A stretch of 64,000 nt of DNA from Brachionus rotundiformis. Lineage: Eukaryota; Rotifera; Eurotatoria; Ploima; Brachionidae. Below are positions 18,409 through 27,665 of the stretch, piece by piece. The position numbers and the translations under genes were made by a program. Where the stretch lies: assembly GCA_016802295.1 (NCBI GenBank), contig JAESIW010000210.1:744001-808000 (forward strand), given 5' to 3'. The notes under the pieces are model-generated. The model did not search any database, had not been told where the DNA came from, and saw nothing but the letters and a program-made list of their open reading frames with translations. Numbering within the stretch: position 1 is the stretch's first letter; the number at the start of each line of letters is the position of its first letter.

Positions 18409-21225
18409 ATGAAAAAAATTGCATTAGTAGATGGTTCTGGCTTTATTTTTAGGGCTTTTCATGCATTACCGCCTTTGCATACCAAACAAGGCGTGCCTGT
18501 AAATGCGGTATATGGCTTTACTAAAGCACTTATTGCACTTAAAGCCCGCACCGATTTAGATTATTTACTAATAGTTTTTGATTCTTCTAGAAAAACTTTT
18601 AGAAACTCTATTTATGCAGACTATAAAGCCCACCGCCCGCCCGCTCCAGACGATCTAATACCGCAGTTTAGCCTTATAAAAAAAGTACCTAACGCCCTAA
18701 ATATAAGTTGCCTAGAAATTGCTAACTTTGAAGCAGACGATATTATTGCAACCTACAGCAAACTAGCCAGTAATCAAGGTATGCAGGTAGAAATTGTATC
18801 TTCAGATAAAGACTTAATGCAATTAGTAGATGATAGCAAAAATATTTATATGTTTGATCCATTAAAAAAAATTATTATTAACCAAGCTAAAGTATTAGAA
18901 AAATTTGGCGTTTTGCCTAATTTAGTGGTAGATATACAGGCGTTAATGGGAGATTCTTCGGACAATGTGCCTGGGGTAAAAGGTGTTGGCCCAAAAACAG
19001 CAACGCAACTGGTAAATCAATTTGGTAACTTGCAAAATATCTACAATAATATTAACAATGTGGCTAAAGCAAGCTTGCAAAAAAAACTGCTAGAAAACCA
19101 ACAACTTGCCTTTGTTAGCAAACAATTGGTTACTTTAAAACAAGATATTGATTTGCAAAACGAAGTAGAAATTAACGACAACATTAATATAAATAATACA
19201 GATATTAATAACTTTGCCGTAAAACCTTATAATTACAATGTTTTGTATCAATTTTTGTATAATTTATCTTTTAATTCGTTAGCTCTTAATATAGCTAAGC
19301 AAAACAACCATAAAATAGAAGATTATGTTAGCAACTCTGCAGAAAGCATAACAAATGATTTTGTAACCAACAATAATGCCAACAATCACTTAGAAAATAA
19401 CGCAGGTAACACCACCCCTATAGTGCCTACTAATATTAACATTATAGAAATACAAAATACTAGCCAATTAAAAAGCGAAATAGAAAACCTTATAAACAAC
19501 CGAATTAACAGCAGAGAAATTGCCTTAGCTATACAGCATAATAGTACTAACAACCATTATATGGTTAATATTGGCAATAATGTAAATCAGCTTAATATTA
19601 CTTGTGGCAGTAACGCTAGTTTACTTAGCACCAACAGCATTACCCTTGCAGATGTAGCCACTGCACTACAACCATTGTTTAACAATAACAGTATAAATAA
19701 AATATTTTATAATTTACAAAGTTGGTTTTATACTTTTGCTACTAACTGCGGTTACAATATAGCGTATAGCTTATTTGCAAATTTACATAATTTTAACGAT
19801 TTACAATTAATGCACTACTTACTGTTTGGCGTAATCAACCAAGCTAATAACCAACTTGCTTTACAAGATATGCTAAATGCATATGGCTTGCATAACCAAA
19901 ATTTGTACTGTGTAGGTTTAAACGCTTTGTGCAATATTTATAAACGCTTATTAATAGAGCAAAACTTATACTATATTTATACAAATATAGACCAACCCCT
20001 AGCTACTGTATTAAACATTATGCATTACAATGGTATAAAGCTTAGCCCTACGGTATTAAGCAATTTAAGTAATCAATTTAGCCAAGCTATTGCACAACTA
20101 CAAGAAAATATTTTTGCTATTGTGCAATATAATTTTAATATAGCATCTGCCAAACAAGTAGGCGAAGCATTATTTGAAAAACTAGAAATAAAAGGTAAAA
20201 AAAATAAAACAGGTAGCTGGAAAACCGACAGTGCCACCCTAGAAGAACTACTATTAAACGATAATTTAACCACAAACCAACACAACGTAATTAATTATTT
20301 AAGCCAATGGCGTAAGTTGTTTAAATTAAAAACTACCTATACCGATAGCCTACCTAACGAAATTAATGCAGTTACTAACCGTGTGCACTCGGTATTTTTA
20401 GCGTGTGCTACTTCTACTGCTAGGTTGTCTTCTAGTAGACCTAATTTACAAAATATTCCTATAAAAACGCCACAAGGCAAGCAAATACGTGGGGCTTTTG
20501 TAGCAGATACACAAAATAATGTGGCGGGGCAAATTATATCTTTAGATTATTCGCAAATAGAGTTACGTATTTTAGCAGATATTGCCAATGTAAGCAATTT
20601 AATAACGGCATTTAACAATAATTTAGATATTCATAAACAAACTGCTTCCGAAATTTTTAACACTACGCTTAACAATGTAACGCCAGATTTACGCCGTAAA
20701 GCCAAAGCTATTAACTTTGGTATAATTTACGGCCAAACCGCCTTTGGTTTAGCCAGTAGCCTTGGTATAAGCAAAAGTAATGCTAAAGAATATATAGAAA
20801 GCTATTTTGCTAAATATCCGCAAATACAACAATACATGCAAACCGCAATACAACAAGCTAAACAAAATGGCTACGTTACAACTATTTTAGGTAGAAAATG
20901 TTTTATTAATAACATTAATAGTAGCAATGGTATGCTTAAAGCTATGGCAGAGCGTGCCGCTATTAATGCTAAAATACAGGGCAGTGCTTCGGATATAGTG
21001 CGGTTAGCGATGGTAAACGTTAATAATTATTTACAACAAAACAATGTTAATGCTAAGTTGTTGTTGCAAATTCATGATGAACTACTAATAGAAAGCTTTG
21101 CCACCAACCACACCCAGCTAGCCAATAATTTACAACAAATTATGCAAAATAGCCTAAATAATTTATATAACCTAAAAGTGCCGTTAATTGTAGACTATAA
21201 CATAGGCAGTAGTTGGTTGTTTTAG
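18409..21225 (+). CDS. polA: DNA polymerase I (proofreading domain degenerate)
   Basis: 938 residues. The 5'-3' exonuclease comes first (VDGSGFIFRAFHALP; FEADDIIATYS; SSDKDLMQLV; MGDSSDNVPGVKGVGPKTA). The polymerase domain closes the protein with motif A LDYSQIELRILADI (about 710), motif B RRKAKAINFGIIYGQ (about 762) and motif C QIHDELLIE (about 886). The region between, about 350-530, aligns in position with the 3'-5' exonuclease but lacks the acidic pair of exo motif I (IALAIQHNS where a DxE is expected) and the Asp of exo II, so proofreading is probably lost. PolA fills repair gaps and removes Okazaki primers. Confidence 0.96.
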   Translation: MKKIALVDGSGFIFRAFHALPPLHTKQGVPVNAVYGFTKALIALKARTDLDYLLIVFDSSRKTFRNSIYADYKAHRPPAPDDLIPQFSLIKKVPNALNISCLEIANFEADDIIATYSKLASNQGMQVEIVSSDKDLMQLVDDSKNIYMFDPLKKIIINQAKVLEKFGVLPNLVVDIQALMGDSSDNVPGVKGVGPKTATQLVNQFGNLQNIYNNINNVAKASLQKKLLENQQLAFVSKQLVTLKQDIDLQNEVEINDNININNTDINNFAVKPYNYNVLYQFLYNLSFNSLALNIAKQNNHKIEDYVSNSAESITNDFVTNNNANNHLENNAGNTTPIVPTNINIIEIQNTSQLKSEIENLINNRINSREIALAIQHNSTNNHYMVNIGNNVNQLNITCGSNASLLSTNSITLADVATALQPLFNNNSINKIFYNLQSWFYTFATNCGYNIAYSLFANLHNFNDLQLMHYLLFGVINQANNQLALQDMLNAYGLHNQNLYCVGLNALCNIYKRLLIEQNLYYIYTNIDQPLATVLNIMHYNGIKLSPTVLSNLSNQFSQAIAQLQENIFAIVQYNFNIASAKQVGEALFEKLEIKGKKNKTGSWKTDSATLEELLLNDNLTTNQHNVINYLSQWRKLFKLKTTYTDSLPNEINAVTNRVHSVFLACATSTARLSSSRPNLQNIPIKTPQGKQIRGAFVADTQNNVAGQIISLDYSQIELRILADIANVSNLITAFNNNLDIHKQTASEIFNTTLNNVTPDLRRKAKAINFGIIYGQTAFGLASSLGISKSNAKEYIESYFAKYPQIQQYMQTAIQQAKQNGYVTTILGRKCFINNINSSNGMLKAMAERAAINAKIQGSASDIVRLAMVNVNNYLQQNNVNAKLLLQIHDELLIESFATNHTQLANNLQQIMQNSLNNLYNLKVPLIVDYNIGSSWLF

Positions 21226-21323
21226 GGTTAATTAACTTTTTTAGTTGCTTAAATTATAAAAATATAGTATTATTGTATTAGAAAATAAAAAATATTCTTT
21301 TGTTTGTTTTTTATTAGGCAACT

Positions 21324-21398
21324 GCGGGTGTAGCTCAGAGGTAGAGCGCAACCTTGCCAAGGTTGATGTCGAGGGTTCAATTCCCTTCGCCCGCTCCA
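21324..21398 (+). tRNA. tRNA-Gly (GCC anticodon)
   Basis: Acceptor stem GCGGGTG pairs with CGCCCGC. The D arm contains AGCTCAGAGGTAGAGC, the anticodon stem CAACC/GGTTG encloses TTGCCAA (anticodon GCC), and the T arm is GAGGG-TTCAATT-CCCTT, with one G-T pair. The 3' CCA is encoded at 21396-21398. Confidence 0.97.
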
Positions 21399-21524
21399 TT
21401 AAATTTTTTACATTACTAGCTTTACCAATTATTATTTTTTGTAATTTAATTTTTACTAATTAATATTTTAGCTTATTAAAATATACACCACTACCGCACT
21501 ATAATTAGCATAAAATTAAATCTA

Positions 21525-23129
21525 TTATCTTACAGTTTGGTTATGTTTGTATAGCATCCATTCTTGTTTTAGGGTTTTGCTTTTTAAGTTAAAATTAATA
21601 TCTAAGCAAAACGTTTTAATAGATTGCCCCTGTATAGCTTTATAAAAACAATTGCTTTTGGTAATGTTGCTATCTGGCGTTTTTAAGCAATATTTATTAC
21701 CATTAACCACAAAACTAGCAAGTTGCGGAGTATGTAGCTCTATTTCTTTAGCTAAATAACTTAAATTAAAGCGTATAGTGGCCGAACTTAATTTGTTGCT
21801 AACACCACTACAGCTAAGTAGTTCTTCGCAATGTATGTATTCTTGGTTTAACAACGATACAAAAACATGCTTATGATAAATTATACCATACTTTTGCTTT
21901 AAGCCGTGGTAGGTAAAATTAATAATTTCCCATTGGTCTTCTGTGCGTTTAGATATATATAAATCATTTTCTTTTAAAGGCATAAATATTACTTCGCCTT
22001 TGGTATTTTTTAATATTATACCAGAATGATCTAACCTACTGTTAGCGTTATTATTATCAAAATTATAAACGTGCTTATAAGGGCCATTATTGGTTATTAT
22101 TTTATAATTGTTTAAGGCAATTTCGTTGGTTAATAGGCTGTTGTAGTCTGGTAATGGGGCTCCGGTATCAAACACTAATCTACTATTAGTGCCTAGTAAA
22201 TTTATATAACCAGAATGTTTTAAATCTAAAATACTATTAGCAGAAACATTGCTTAATGATAGTAAAAAATCTATGGTAAATTTATCTTCTTCTACGCCAC
22301 CGTTAAACACAAACAAACCAGAATTTTGCAACCTTATAGATTTAATAAATAATGTAATGTTATCTAAATAGTTACGAATTTTTATACTTTTTTTATGTAA
22401 AGATGCATTATCTTTAATTAAATAAAATACATACAATAAATTTTGTAAAATAGCCAATGTAGTTGTTGGGTTACGGCTGTTGTGCCCGCCGTCTGCTAAA
22501 ATATTGTTATCTAAAAAAGCCAATGTTATATCTAATGCAGCAGCAATATAAGTATAGTTATTACTGCAAATACCAATAACTAATAGTGCTTTAGCAATAT
22601 CAATGCAATTATAACTATTGGCGTTTAAATAATTTTTGTAATTAAGTAAAAAAAAGTTACACTGGGTATTTAGGCTAATAACAATTTTATTTATGGCTTG
22701 CTGGTTAGCAGATTGTGTAAAAAAATTAGCACATATAATCCAATAAAAAATACGTTGGCTTAGTACATAAAAGTTTTGGCTAACTAAGTTAGTGTTGTTA
22801 TTTTCGTTACACCAAGATTCTAAATATCTAATTGCACACTCTACCGATATAATGGTATTAGTGGTTTTTAAATGCTGTAACCAAGCAAAAGAGTTAAGAT
22901 AATTAACATTAAACGATACGTTGCTTTTAGAGTTTAATCCGTAAAAATCAAAAAAAGATATTTGCTTGCCCTCTATAGTAAAGTCTGCTTGTAGTACTTT
23001 GTGGCCATCTTTATATAGCAAATTAAAAACGTTTAAATTTATTAGCGAAAAATCTAAGTTTAATGCTTTGTAATGAACCTCTGGCTTAATAACAACATTT
23101 TTTAGTTTATCTATTAAGTTATTCCACAT
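21525..23129 (-). CDS. Heparinase II/III family protein
   Basis: 534 residues. The N-terminal half is helical, with W-rich segments (SFAWLQHLKTT; IRYLESWCNENN), and the C-terminal half contains DGGHNSRNPTTTLAILQNL and HSGIILKNTKGEVIF, the pattern I associate with alphaproteobacterial heparinase II/III-like proteins. These are polysaccharide-lyase-like, but their substrate in this group is unknown, and no signal peptide is visible here. The gene ends the minus-strand run ubiE-ubiB-dut-heparinase; its ATG is 8 bases after the dut stop. Confidence 0.75.
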   Translation of the reverse strand: MWNNLIDKLKNVVIKPEVHYKALNLDFSLINLNVFNLLYKDGHKVLQADFTIEGKQISFFDFYGLNSKSNVSFNVNYLNSFAWLQHLKTTNTIISVECAIRYLESWCNENNNTNLVSQNFYVLSQRIFYWIICANFFTQSANQQAINKIVISLNTQCNFFLLNYKNYLNANSYNCIDIAKALLVIGICSNNYTYIAAALDITLAFLDNNILADGGHNSRNPTTTLAILQNLLYVFYLIKDNASLHKKSIKIRNYLDNITLFIKSIRLQNSGLFVFNGGVEEDKFTIDFLLSLSNVSANSILDLKHSGYINLLGTNSRLVFDTGAPLPDYNSLLTNEIALNNYKIITNNGPYKHVYNFDNNNANSRLDHSGIILKNTKGEVIFMPLKENDLYISKRTEDQWEIINFTYHGLKQKYGIIYHKHVFVSLLNQEYIHCEELLSCSGVSNKLSSATIRFNLSYLAKEIELHTPQLASFVVNGNKYCLKTPDSNITKSNCFYKAIQGQSIKTFCLDINFNLKSKTLKQEWMLYKHNQTVR

Positions 23130-23137
23130 TAATCTAT

Positions 23138-23572
23138 CTACACTCCGCTAGAACCAAACCCGTTGCTTCCTCTTGCTGTTGCACTAATACTGTTAACCAT
23201 ATTAAAACTAGCCGTAATATAATTGGCAAATACCATTTGTGCTATTTTGGTATTATGGTTAATTATAAAACTATTATTAGATAAATTAATTAATATTACT
23301 TTAATCTCGCCTCTGTAATCGCTATCTATGGTGCCTGGGGCGTTTAGCACCGTAATACCGCTGTTTATTGCTAAGCCAGAACGTGGGCGAATTTGTGCTT
23401 CTACCTGCAATGGTAGTTCTATAGCTATACCAGTGCTAACCAATGCGGTTTGCATAGGTTGCAAGGTAATTGGGTTTTGTAGGCAAGCGTATAAATCTGC
23501 CCCTACGCTGTTGGCAGTTGCATAGGTTGGTGTGGTTGCTTGTGGGTTAAGTTTTATAAAATTAATTTGCAT
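23138..23572 (-). CDS. dut: dUTP diphosphatase
   Basis: 144 residues of trimeric dUTPase, which hydrolyses dUTP to dUMP and keeps uracil out of DNA. The five conserved motifs are visible: SVGADLYA, RPRSGLAI, NAPGTIDSDYRGEI, the NHNTKIAQMVF segment, and the C-terminal RGSNGFGSSG that closes over the nucleotide. It sits between ubiB and the heparinase-like gene. Confidence 0.97.
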   Translation of the reverse strand: MQINFIKLNPQATTPTYATANSVGADLYACLQNPITLQPMQTALVSTGIAIELPLQVEAQIRPRSGLAINSGITVLNAPGTIDSDYRGEIKVILINLSNNSFIINHNTKIAQMVFANYITASFNMVNSISATARGSNGFGSSGV

Positions 23573-23603
23573 TAGTTATATTATTTTTTTTATTGTTGTT
23601 ATT

Positions 23604-25043
23604 TTAATACCAAAACATTAAACCTGCAAGCACAACCGCTATTAACACTAATAATTTAATATAAGTTAATATAGATTTACCAACATTTACTTTTTGTTGT
23701 TGTAATTGCATAAAGTTATTTATGGTGTTTAGCCCACTGCTAATAGATGAATTAACTTTATTGGCATACACGTTTGGTAGTATTTTGTAGGTGTTAATGG
23801 CTTTATCTTTTTGTAAATCTTGCAATATTTTAAAAGACAAACTAGCCGTGTTGGTATTGGGTACAAGGTTTTTAATAATATTTTCTATATAAATTAAATT
23901 TTTTTGCAAGGTTAGTACATTTTCTTGCGATTTCATTTTAAACATTTTAGCTATATTAAATAAATCTTGTAAAAATTTGCCAATATTAATATCTTTTTGT
24001 GGTTTATTTAATAAGTTTTGCATAACTATACGGCAGGCTAGTGCAAAATCTTCTACTTTATAAACTGTTGCATCTACCCAGCCTAAGGTAAAATGAATTT
24101 GTGCAGCTTTTTTGTAATCTTGGTTTAAAAAAGCGGTAAAAAGTTCAAACAAATAATATTTTGTGGTGTCGTCTATTTTTCCCATTATACCAAAGTCTAT
24201 TAAATTAATAGAGCCATTTGCCGAAACCAAAACATTACCTGAATGAATATCGCCATGAAAATAGCCATTTACCAACACCTGATAAAAAAACAACTTAAGT
24301 AAATCGTAAGATAAATTATCTAAATTTACGTTGTTAGAATTTAAAGCGTTAATATTGGCTATAGAAACTCCGTTTATATACTCCATAACTAAAGTATTAC
24401 CAGAAACATACTGCCAATATACATTTGGTAAATTTACCCCATTGTTAAATAAATACTGAATATCTTGCACATTTGCCGAAACTTCTTCTATATTAGCGGC
24501 TTCAAACCTAAGGTCTATTTCGTACAATACGTTGTGTTGTAGGTTTTTAACTAACTTAGTTGGTTTTGCATGTTTAAACACTTTGCTAAAGGTTTCTAGC
24601 ATAACAAACAAACCATAAATAATTTTTAAATCTAACGTAATTAGTTTTTTTACATTGGGTTTAATAATTTTTATTGCAACTTTTTTATTATTTAAACACG
24701 CACTGTAAACTTGTGCTATAGATGCTGTGGAAATTAGCTTAATATCGGTAAATTCGGTATTAATGTTTTTGCCTAATGCTTTATTAAATACTTTAAATAC
24801 TTTGTGGTTAGCCATTGGCTTGGCGTTATCTTTAAGTTGCTCTAAATACTTAATAGTTTTAGGCGATAGTAAATCTACCCTAGTAGATAGCACTTGCCCC
24901 AACTTAATATACACTGGCCCTAAATTTTGCAATAAGTTAAGCAATATATTATTAGTAGATTTACGTATAATTTTATACAATAAAAATACCACAGCCCATT
25001 TTAATAAATATAGCTTAATTTGTAGTAATCTAATTAATAACAT
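23604..25043 (-). CDS. ubiB: Ubiquinone biosynthesis kinase-like protein UbiB
   Basis: 479 residues of the ABC1/ADCK atypical kinase family. The KxGQ signature is in YIKLGQVLSTR, ATP-site residues in KVAIKIIKP, the catalytic loop is YFHGDIHSGNVLV and the metal motif is NLIDFGIMG. The C-terminus ends with a membrane anchor (LVLIAVVLAGLMFWY). UbiB supports ubiquinone synthesis at the inner membrane. It follows ubiE by 9 bases on the same strand. Confidence 0.95.
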   Translation of the reverse strand: MLLIRLLQIKLYLLKWAVVFLLYKIIRKSTNNILLNLLQNLGPVYIKLGQVLSTRVDLLSPKTIKYLEQLKDNAKPMANHKVFKVFNKALGKNINTEFTDIKLISTASIAQVYSACLNNKKVAIKIIKPNVKKLITLDLKIIYGLFVMLETFSKVFKHAKPTKLVKNLQHNVLYEIDLRFEAANIEEVSANVQDIQYLFNNGVNLPNVYWQYVSGNTLVMEYINGVSIANINALNSNNVNLDNLSYDLLKLFFYQVLVNGYFHGDIHSGNVLVSANGSINLIDFGIMGKIDDTTKYYLFELFTAFLNQDYKKAAQIHFTLGWVDATVYKVEDFALACRIVMQNLLNKPQKDINIGKFLQDLFNIAKMFKMKSQENVLTLQKNLIYIENIIKNLVPNTNTASLSFKILQDLQKDKAINTYKILPNVYANKVNSSISSGLNTINNFMQLQQQKVNVGKSILTYIKLLVLIAVVLAGLMFWY

Positions 25044-25052
25044 ATATAGCCC

Positions 25053-25796
25053 TTATGGTTTTTGTGCGGTGTGTATTGCTACTACACCGTTAAAAATGTT
25101 GGTATAGCTAACATTAACAAAGCCCGAATTTTTTATTATTTCTACAAATTCATCTTGTGTTTTAAACTTTCTAATGCTTTCTACTAAATATTCGTAAGCT
25201 TGTTGGTTATTAGCAACGGTTTTTCCTATTTTAGGAATAACCCCAAAAGACCATACATCGTAAACTTTTTTAAATAACGGATTGTTAACCTTAGAAAATT
25301 CTAAACAAAAAAACTTACCGCCAGGTTGTAATACCCTAAAGGCTTCGTCTATGGCCTTTTGTAAATCTGCAACATTACGCAAACAAAAGCTAGAACTATA
25401 CAACATGCCAAAATTATCATTTAACGGAAGCTCCTCTGCATTGCCGTTAATAAAGTTAAAAGATGAATAATAACCATTTTTTTTTACTTTTTCTTCGCCT
25501 TCTTTTAACATATTTTGGTTAATATCAATAACGCTGGCAGTACCACCACTTTGCTTTACAAACTCTAATGCAATATCTGCTGTTCCACCGCCTACATCTA
25601 TTAAATGATTGTGCTTGGTTTGTAATAACAAACTAACTAAATGTTTTTTCCATAATCTATGGGTGCCTAAGCTCATAAAATCGTTCATTATATCGTACTT
25701 ATTAGCCACCGAGTCAAACACATTTTTTACTAAACTATCTTTGTTTTTTTTTAAAACTTTTTTAAAGCCAAAATCGGTGTACTCTTCGTTGGTCAT
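25053..25796 (-). CDS. ubiE: Demethylmenaquinone/ubiquinone C-methyltransferase UbiE
   Basis: 247 residues from the chosen ATG at 25796. A GTG at 25826 would add ten residues, but family members start at the MT-x-FGFKKV segment seen here (TDFGFKKV). The SAM site LIDVGGGTADIALE and the UbiE blocks FDSVANKYDIMNDFMSLGTHRLWKK and LYSSSFCLRNVADLQKAIDE are intact (only short parts needed for identification). The enzyme C-methylates the quinone ring and is encoded immediately upstream of ubiB. Confidence 0.95.
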   Translation of the reverse strand: MTNEEYTDFGFKKVLKKNKDSLVKNVFDSVANKYDIMNDFMSLGTHRLWKKHLVSLLLQTKHNHLIDVGGGTADIALEFVKQSGGTASVIDINQNMLKEGEEKVKKNGYYSSFNFINGNAEELPLNDNFGMLYSSSFCLRNVADLQKAIDEAFRVLQPGGKFFCLEFSKVNNPLFKKVYDVWSFGVIPKIGKTVANNQQAYEYLVESIRKFKTQDEFVEIIKNSGFVNVSYTNIFNGVVAIHTAQKP

Positions 25797-25918
25797 GGTA
25801 TGTAACACGGTTGGTTGATATAACACATTTAATTATAACTAAATAATAACATAAATAATAAATTAATGATATTATTTATTAAACAAAATATATTAATTAA
25901 TATACAAAAATAAAAACT

Positions 25919-26764
25919 ATGCCAGAACTTCCGGAAGTGCAATGCGTTGTAAACTCGTTGCAAAATATTACTAACTATTGTATTAGCAGTGTTACAACTA
26001 GCAATTTAAAACTACGCAAAAGTATTAATTTTATGCCAGAAAATTTAAATGGCAAAACCATTATTGCTATTACCAGAACCGCAAAATATATTGTTATAAA
26101 CTTGCTAAAAAATAACAATACCAGCTACCTACTAGTGCATTTAGGAATGAGCGGGACCCTAACTATACAAACATCTCCGCCAACCGGTAAACACAACCAC
26201 GTAATACTAACCTTGCAAAAACACAACCAAACCGTTTACCTAGTATACAACGACCCCAGACGATTTGGTTTGTTTTTATACTACCCCAGCCAACAGCAAA
26301 TGCAATTGCAAAACTTTGCTAATACAGGTATAGATGCCCTACATAAAAATTTTAACGCCCAATACTTGCACCAAGCATTGCAAAATAGTGTTGCCAGTAT
26401 TAAAGCATGTTTATTAAACCAAAAAATAGTAGCAGGTATTGGTAATATTTATGCTAGCGAAGTTTTATACTACAGCAACATTAACCCAACTAAATCTGCC
26501 AAAACATTAACTTTGCATCAATGTGGCCTTATTGTAAAACATACTAAGCTAGTATTACAAAAAGCTATTAATAACGGAGGATCTACCTTAAAAGATTATA
26601 AAAATGCTTCTGGTAAAGCGGGCGGTTTTCAAAACCATTTTGCTGTTTACGGCAAAGCCAACACGTTGTGTAAAGCTTGCTTGCAACACAATATAAGCTC
26701 TAATATTGTTAAAATTGTGCAAAATCAACGCTCTAGTTTTTTTTGTCCGCATCATCAGGTGTAA
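25919..26764 (+). CDS. mutM: Formamidopyrimidine-DNA glycosylase
   Basis: 281 residues beginning MPELPEVQ, whose Pro1 and Glu2 are the catalytic residues for excision of 8-oxoguanine and ring-opened purines. VHLGMSGTL, DPRRFG, GIGNIYASEVLY (helix-two-turn-helix) and the C-terminal zinc finger follow. The finger reads CKAC...QRSSFFCPHHQ, so the fourth cysteine appears to be replaced by histidine, giving a CCCH rather than the usual CCCC site. The ATG is set by the catalytic Pro1. Confidence 0.96.
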   Translation: MPELPEVQCVVNSLQNITNYCISSVTTSNLKLRKSINFMPENLNGKTIIAITRTAKYIVINLLKNNNTSYLLVHLGMSGTLTIQTSPPTGKHNHVILTLQKHNQTVYLVYNDPRRFGLFLYYPSQQQMQLQNFANTGIDALHKNFNAQYLHQALQNSVASIKACLLNQKIVAGIGNIYASEVLYYSNINPTKSAKTLTLHQCGLIVKHTKLVLQKAINNGGSTLKDYKNASGKAGGFQNHFAVYGKANTLCKACLQHNISSNIVKIVQNQRSSFFCPHHQV

Positions 26765-26849
26765 TTATGCTAGCGTTTAATACAATAGATTTTAAAACAA
26801 AAATATGCTATACTTATACACATAATAAACAATCAAATTAAACAGCACT

Positions 26850-27665
26850 ATGAGACTAATAATAAGCAAAAACCCACAACTATGGGCTAGTAATTACATA
26901 AAAAACAAAATTAACGCAAATCCAAATAAATTTATTTTAGGCTTGCCTACTGGCGGTACGGTAGAAAACATGTACCATTATTTAATAGAAGACTTTTATA
27001 AAAAAGAAGTTTCTTTTAAAAATGTTACCACTTTTAATATGGACGAATACATAGGTCTACCAAAAGAACATCCGCAAAGCTACCACAGCTTTATGCATAA
27101 TAAGTTTTTTAACCATATAGATATAGATAAAAATAATACCAATATCCCAGATGGTAATGCTAGCGATATTAAAGCATATTGCATACAGTACGAAGAAAAA
27201 ATTAAACAACTGGGCGGAATAGACCTATTTGTAGGCGGTGTAGGTGAAAACGGCCACATTGCTTTTAACGAACCCTATTCTTCGTTATCATCTAACACCA
27301 GAGACAAAGAGCTAAATATAAACACTTTGCACGCTAATGCACGTTATTTTAATAACGATGTAAACGCAGTGCCAAAAAGTGCAATTACTGTTGGTATTAA
27401 CACTTTATTGCAAGCCAAAGAAGTGCTAATTATTATAACCGGCGAAAAAAAAGCCCTAGCCTTACAACATTGTATGGAAAGCGGAATATCGCACTTATGG
27501 CCAATAACCGCACTGCAAATGCACAAAAACGCTATTATTGTTGCAGACGAAAGTGCTTGTATAGAGCTTAAAGTAAAAACCTTTAACTACTTTAACACAT
27601 TGCAAGACGAATTTAGCCACATAGAAAAACAAATTGCAGAGAAACTAAACAATGATAACAAATAA
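26850..27665 (+). CDS. nagB: Glucosamine-6-phosphate deaminase
   Basis: 271 residues. LGLPTGGT binds phosphate, FNMDEYIGLP and GGVGENGHIAFNEP contain the catalytic Asp and the Asp-His-Glu set of NagB. The enzyme converts glucosamine 6-phosphate to fructose 6-phosphate and ammonia. It overlaps nagA by 14 bases, so the pair is coupled and forms the last two steps of N-acetylglucosamine use. No GlcNAc transporter or regulator gene is visible nearby. Confidence 0.96.
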   Translation: MRLIISKNPQLWASNYIKNKINANPNKFILGLPTGGTVENMYHYLIEDFYKKEVSFKNVTTFNMDEYIGLPKEHPQSYHSFMHNKFFNHIDIDKNNTNIPDGNASDIKAYCIQYEEKIKQLGGIDLFVGGVGENGHIAFNEPYSSLSSNTRDKELNINTLHANARYFNNDVNAVPKSAITVGINTLLQAKEVLIIITGEKKALALQHCMESGISHLWPITALQMHKNAIIVADESACIELKVKTFNYFNTLQDEFSHIEKQIAEKLNNDNK

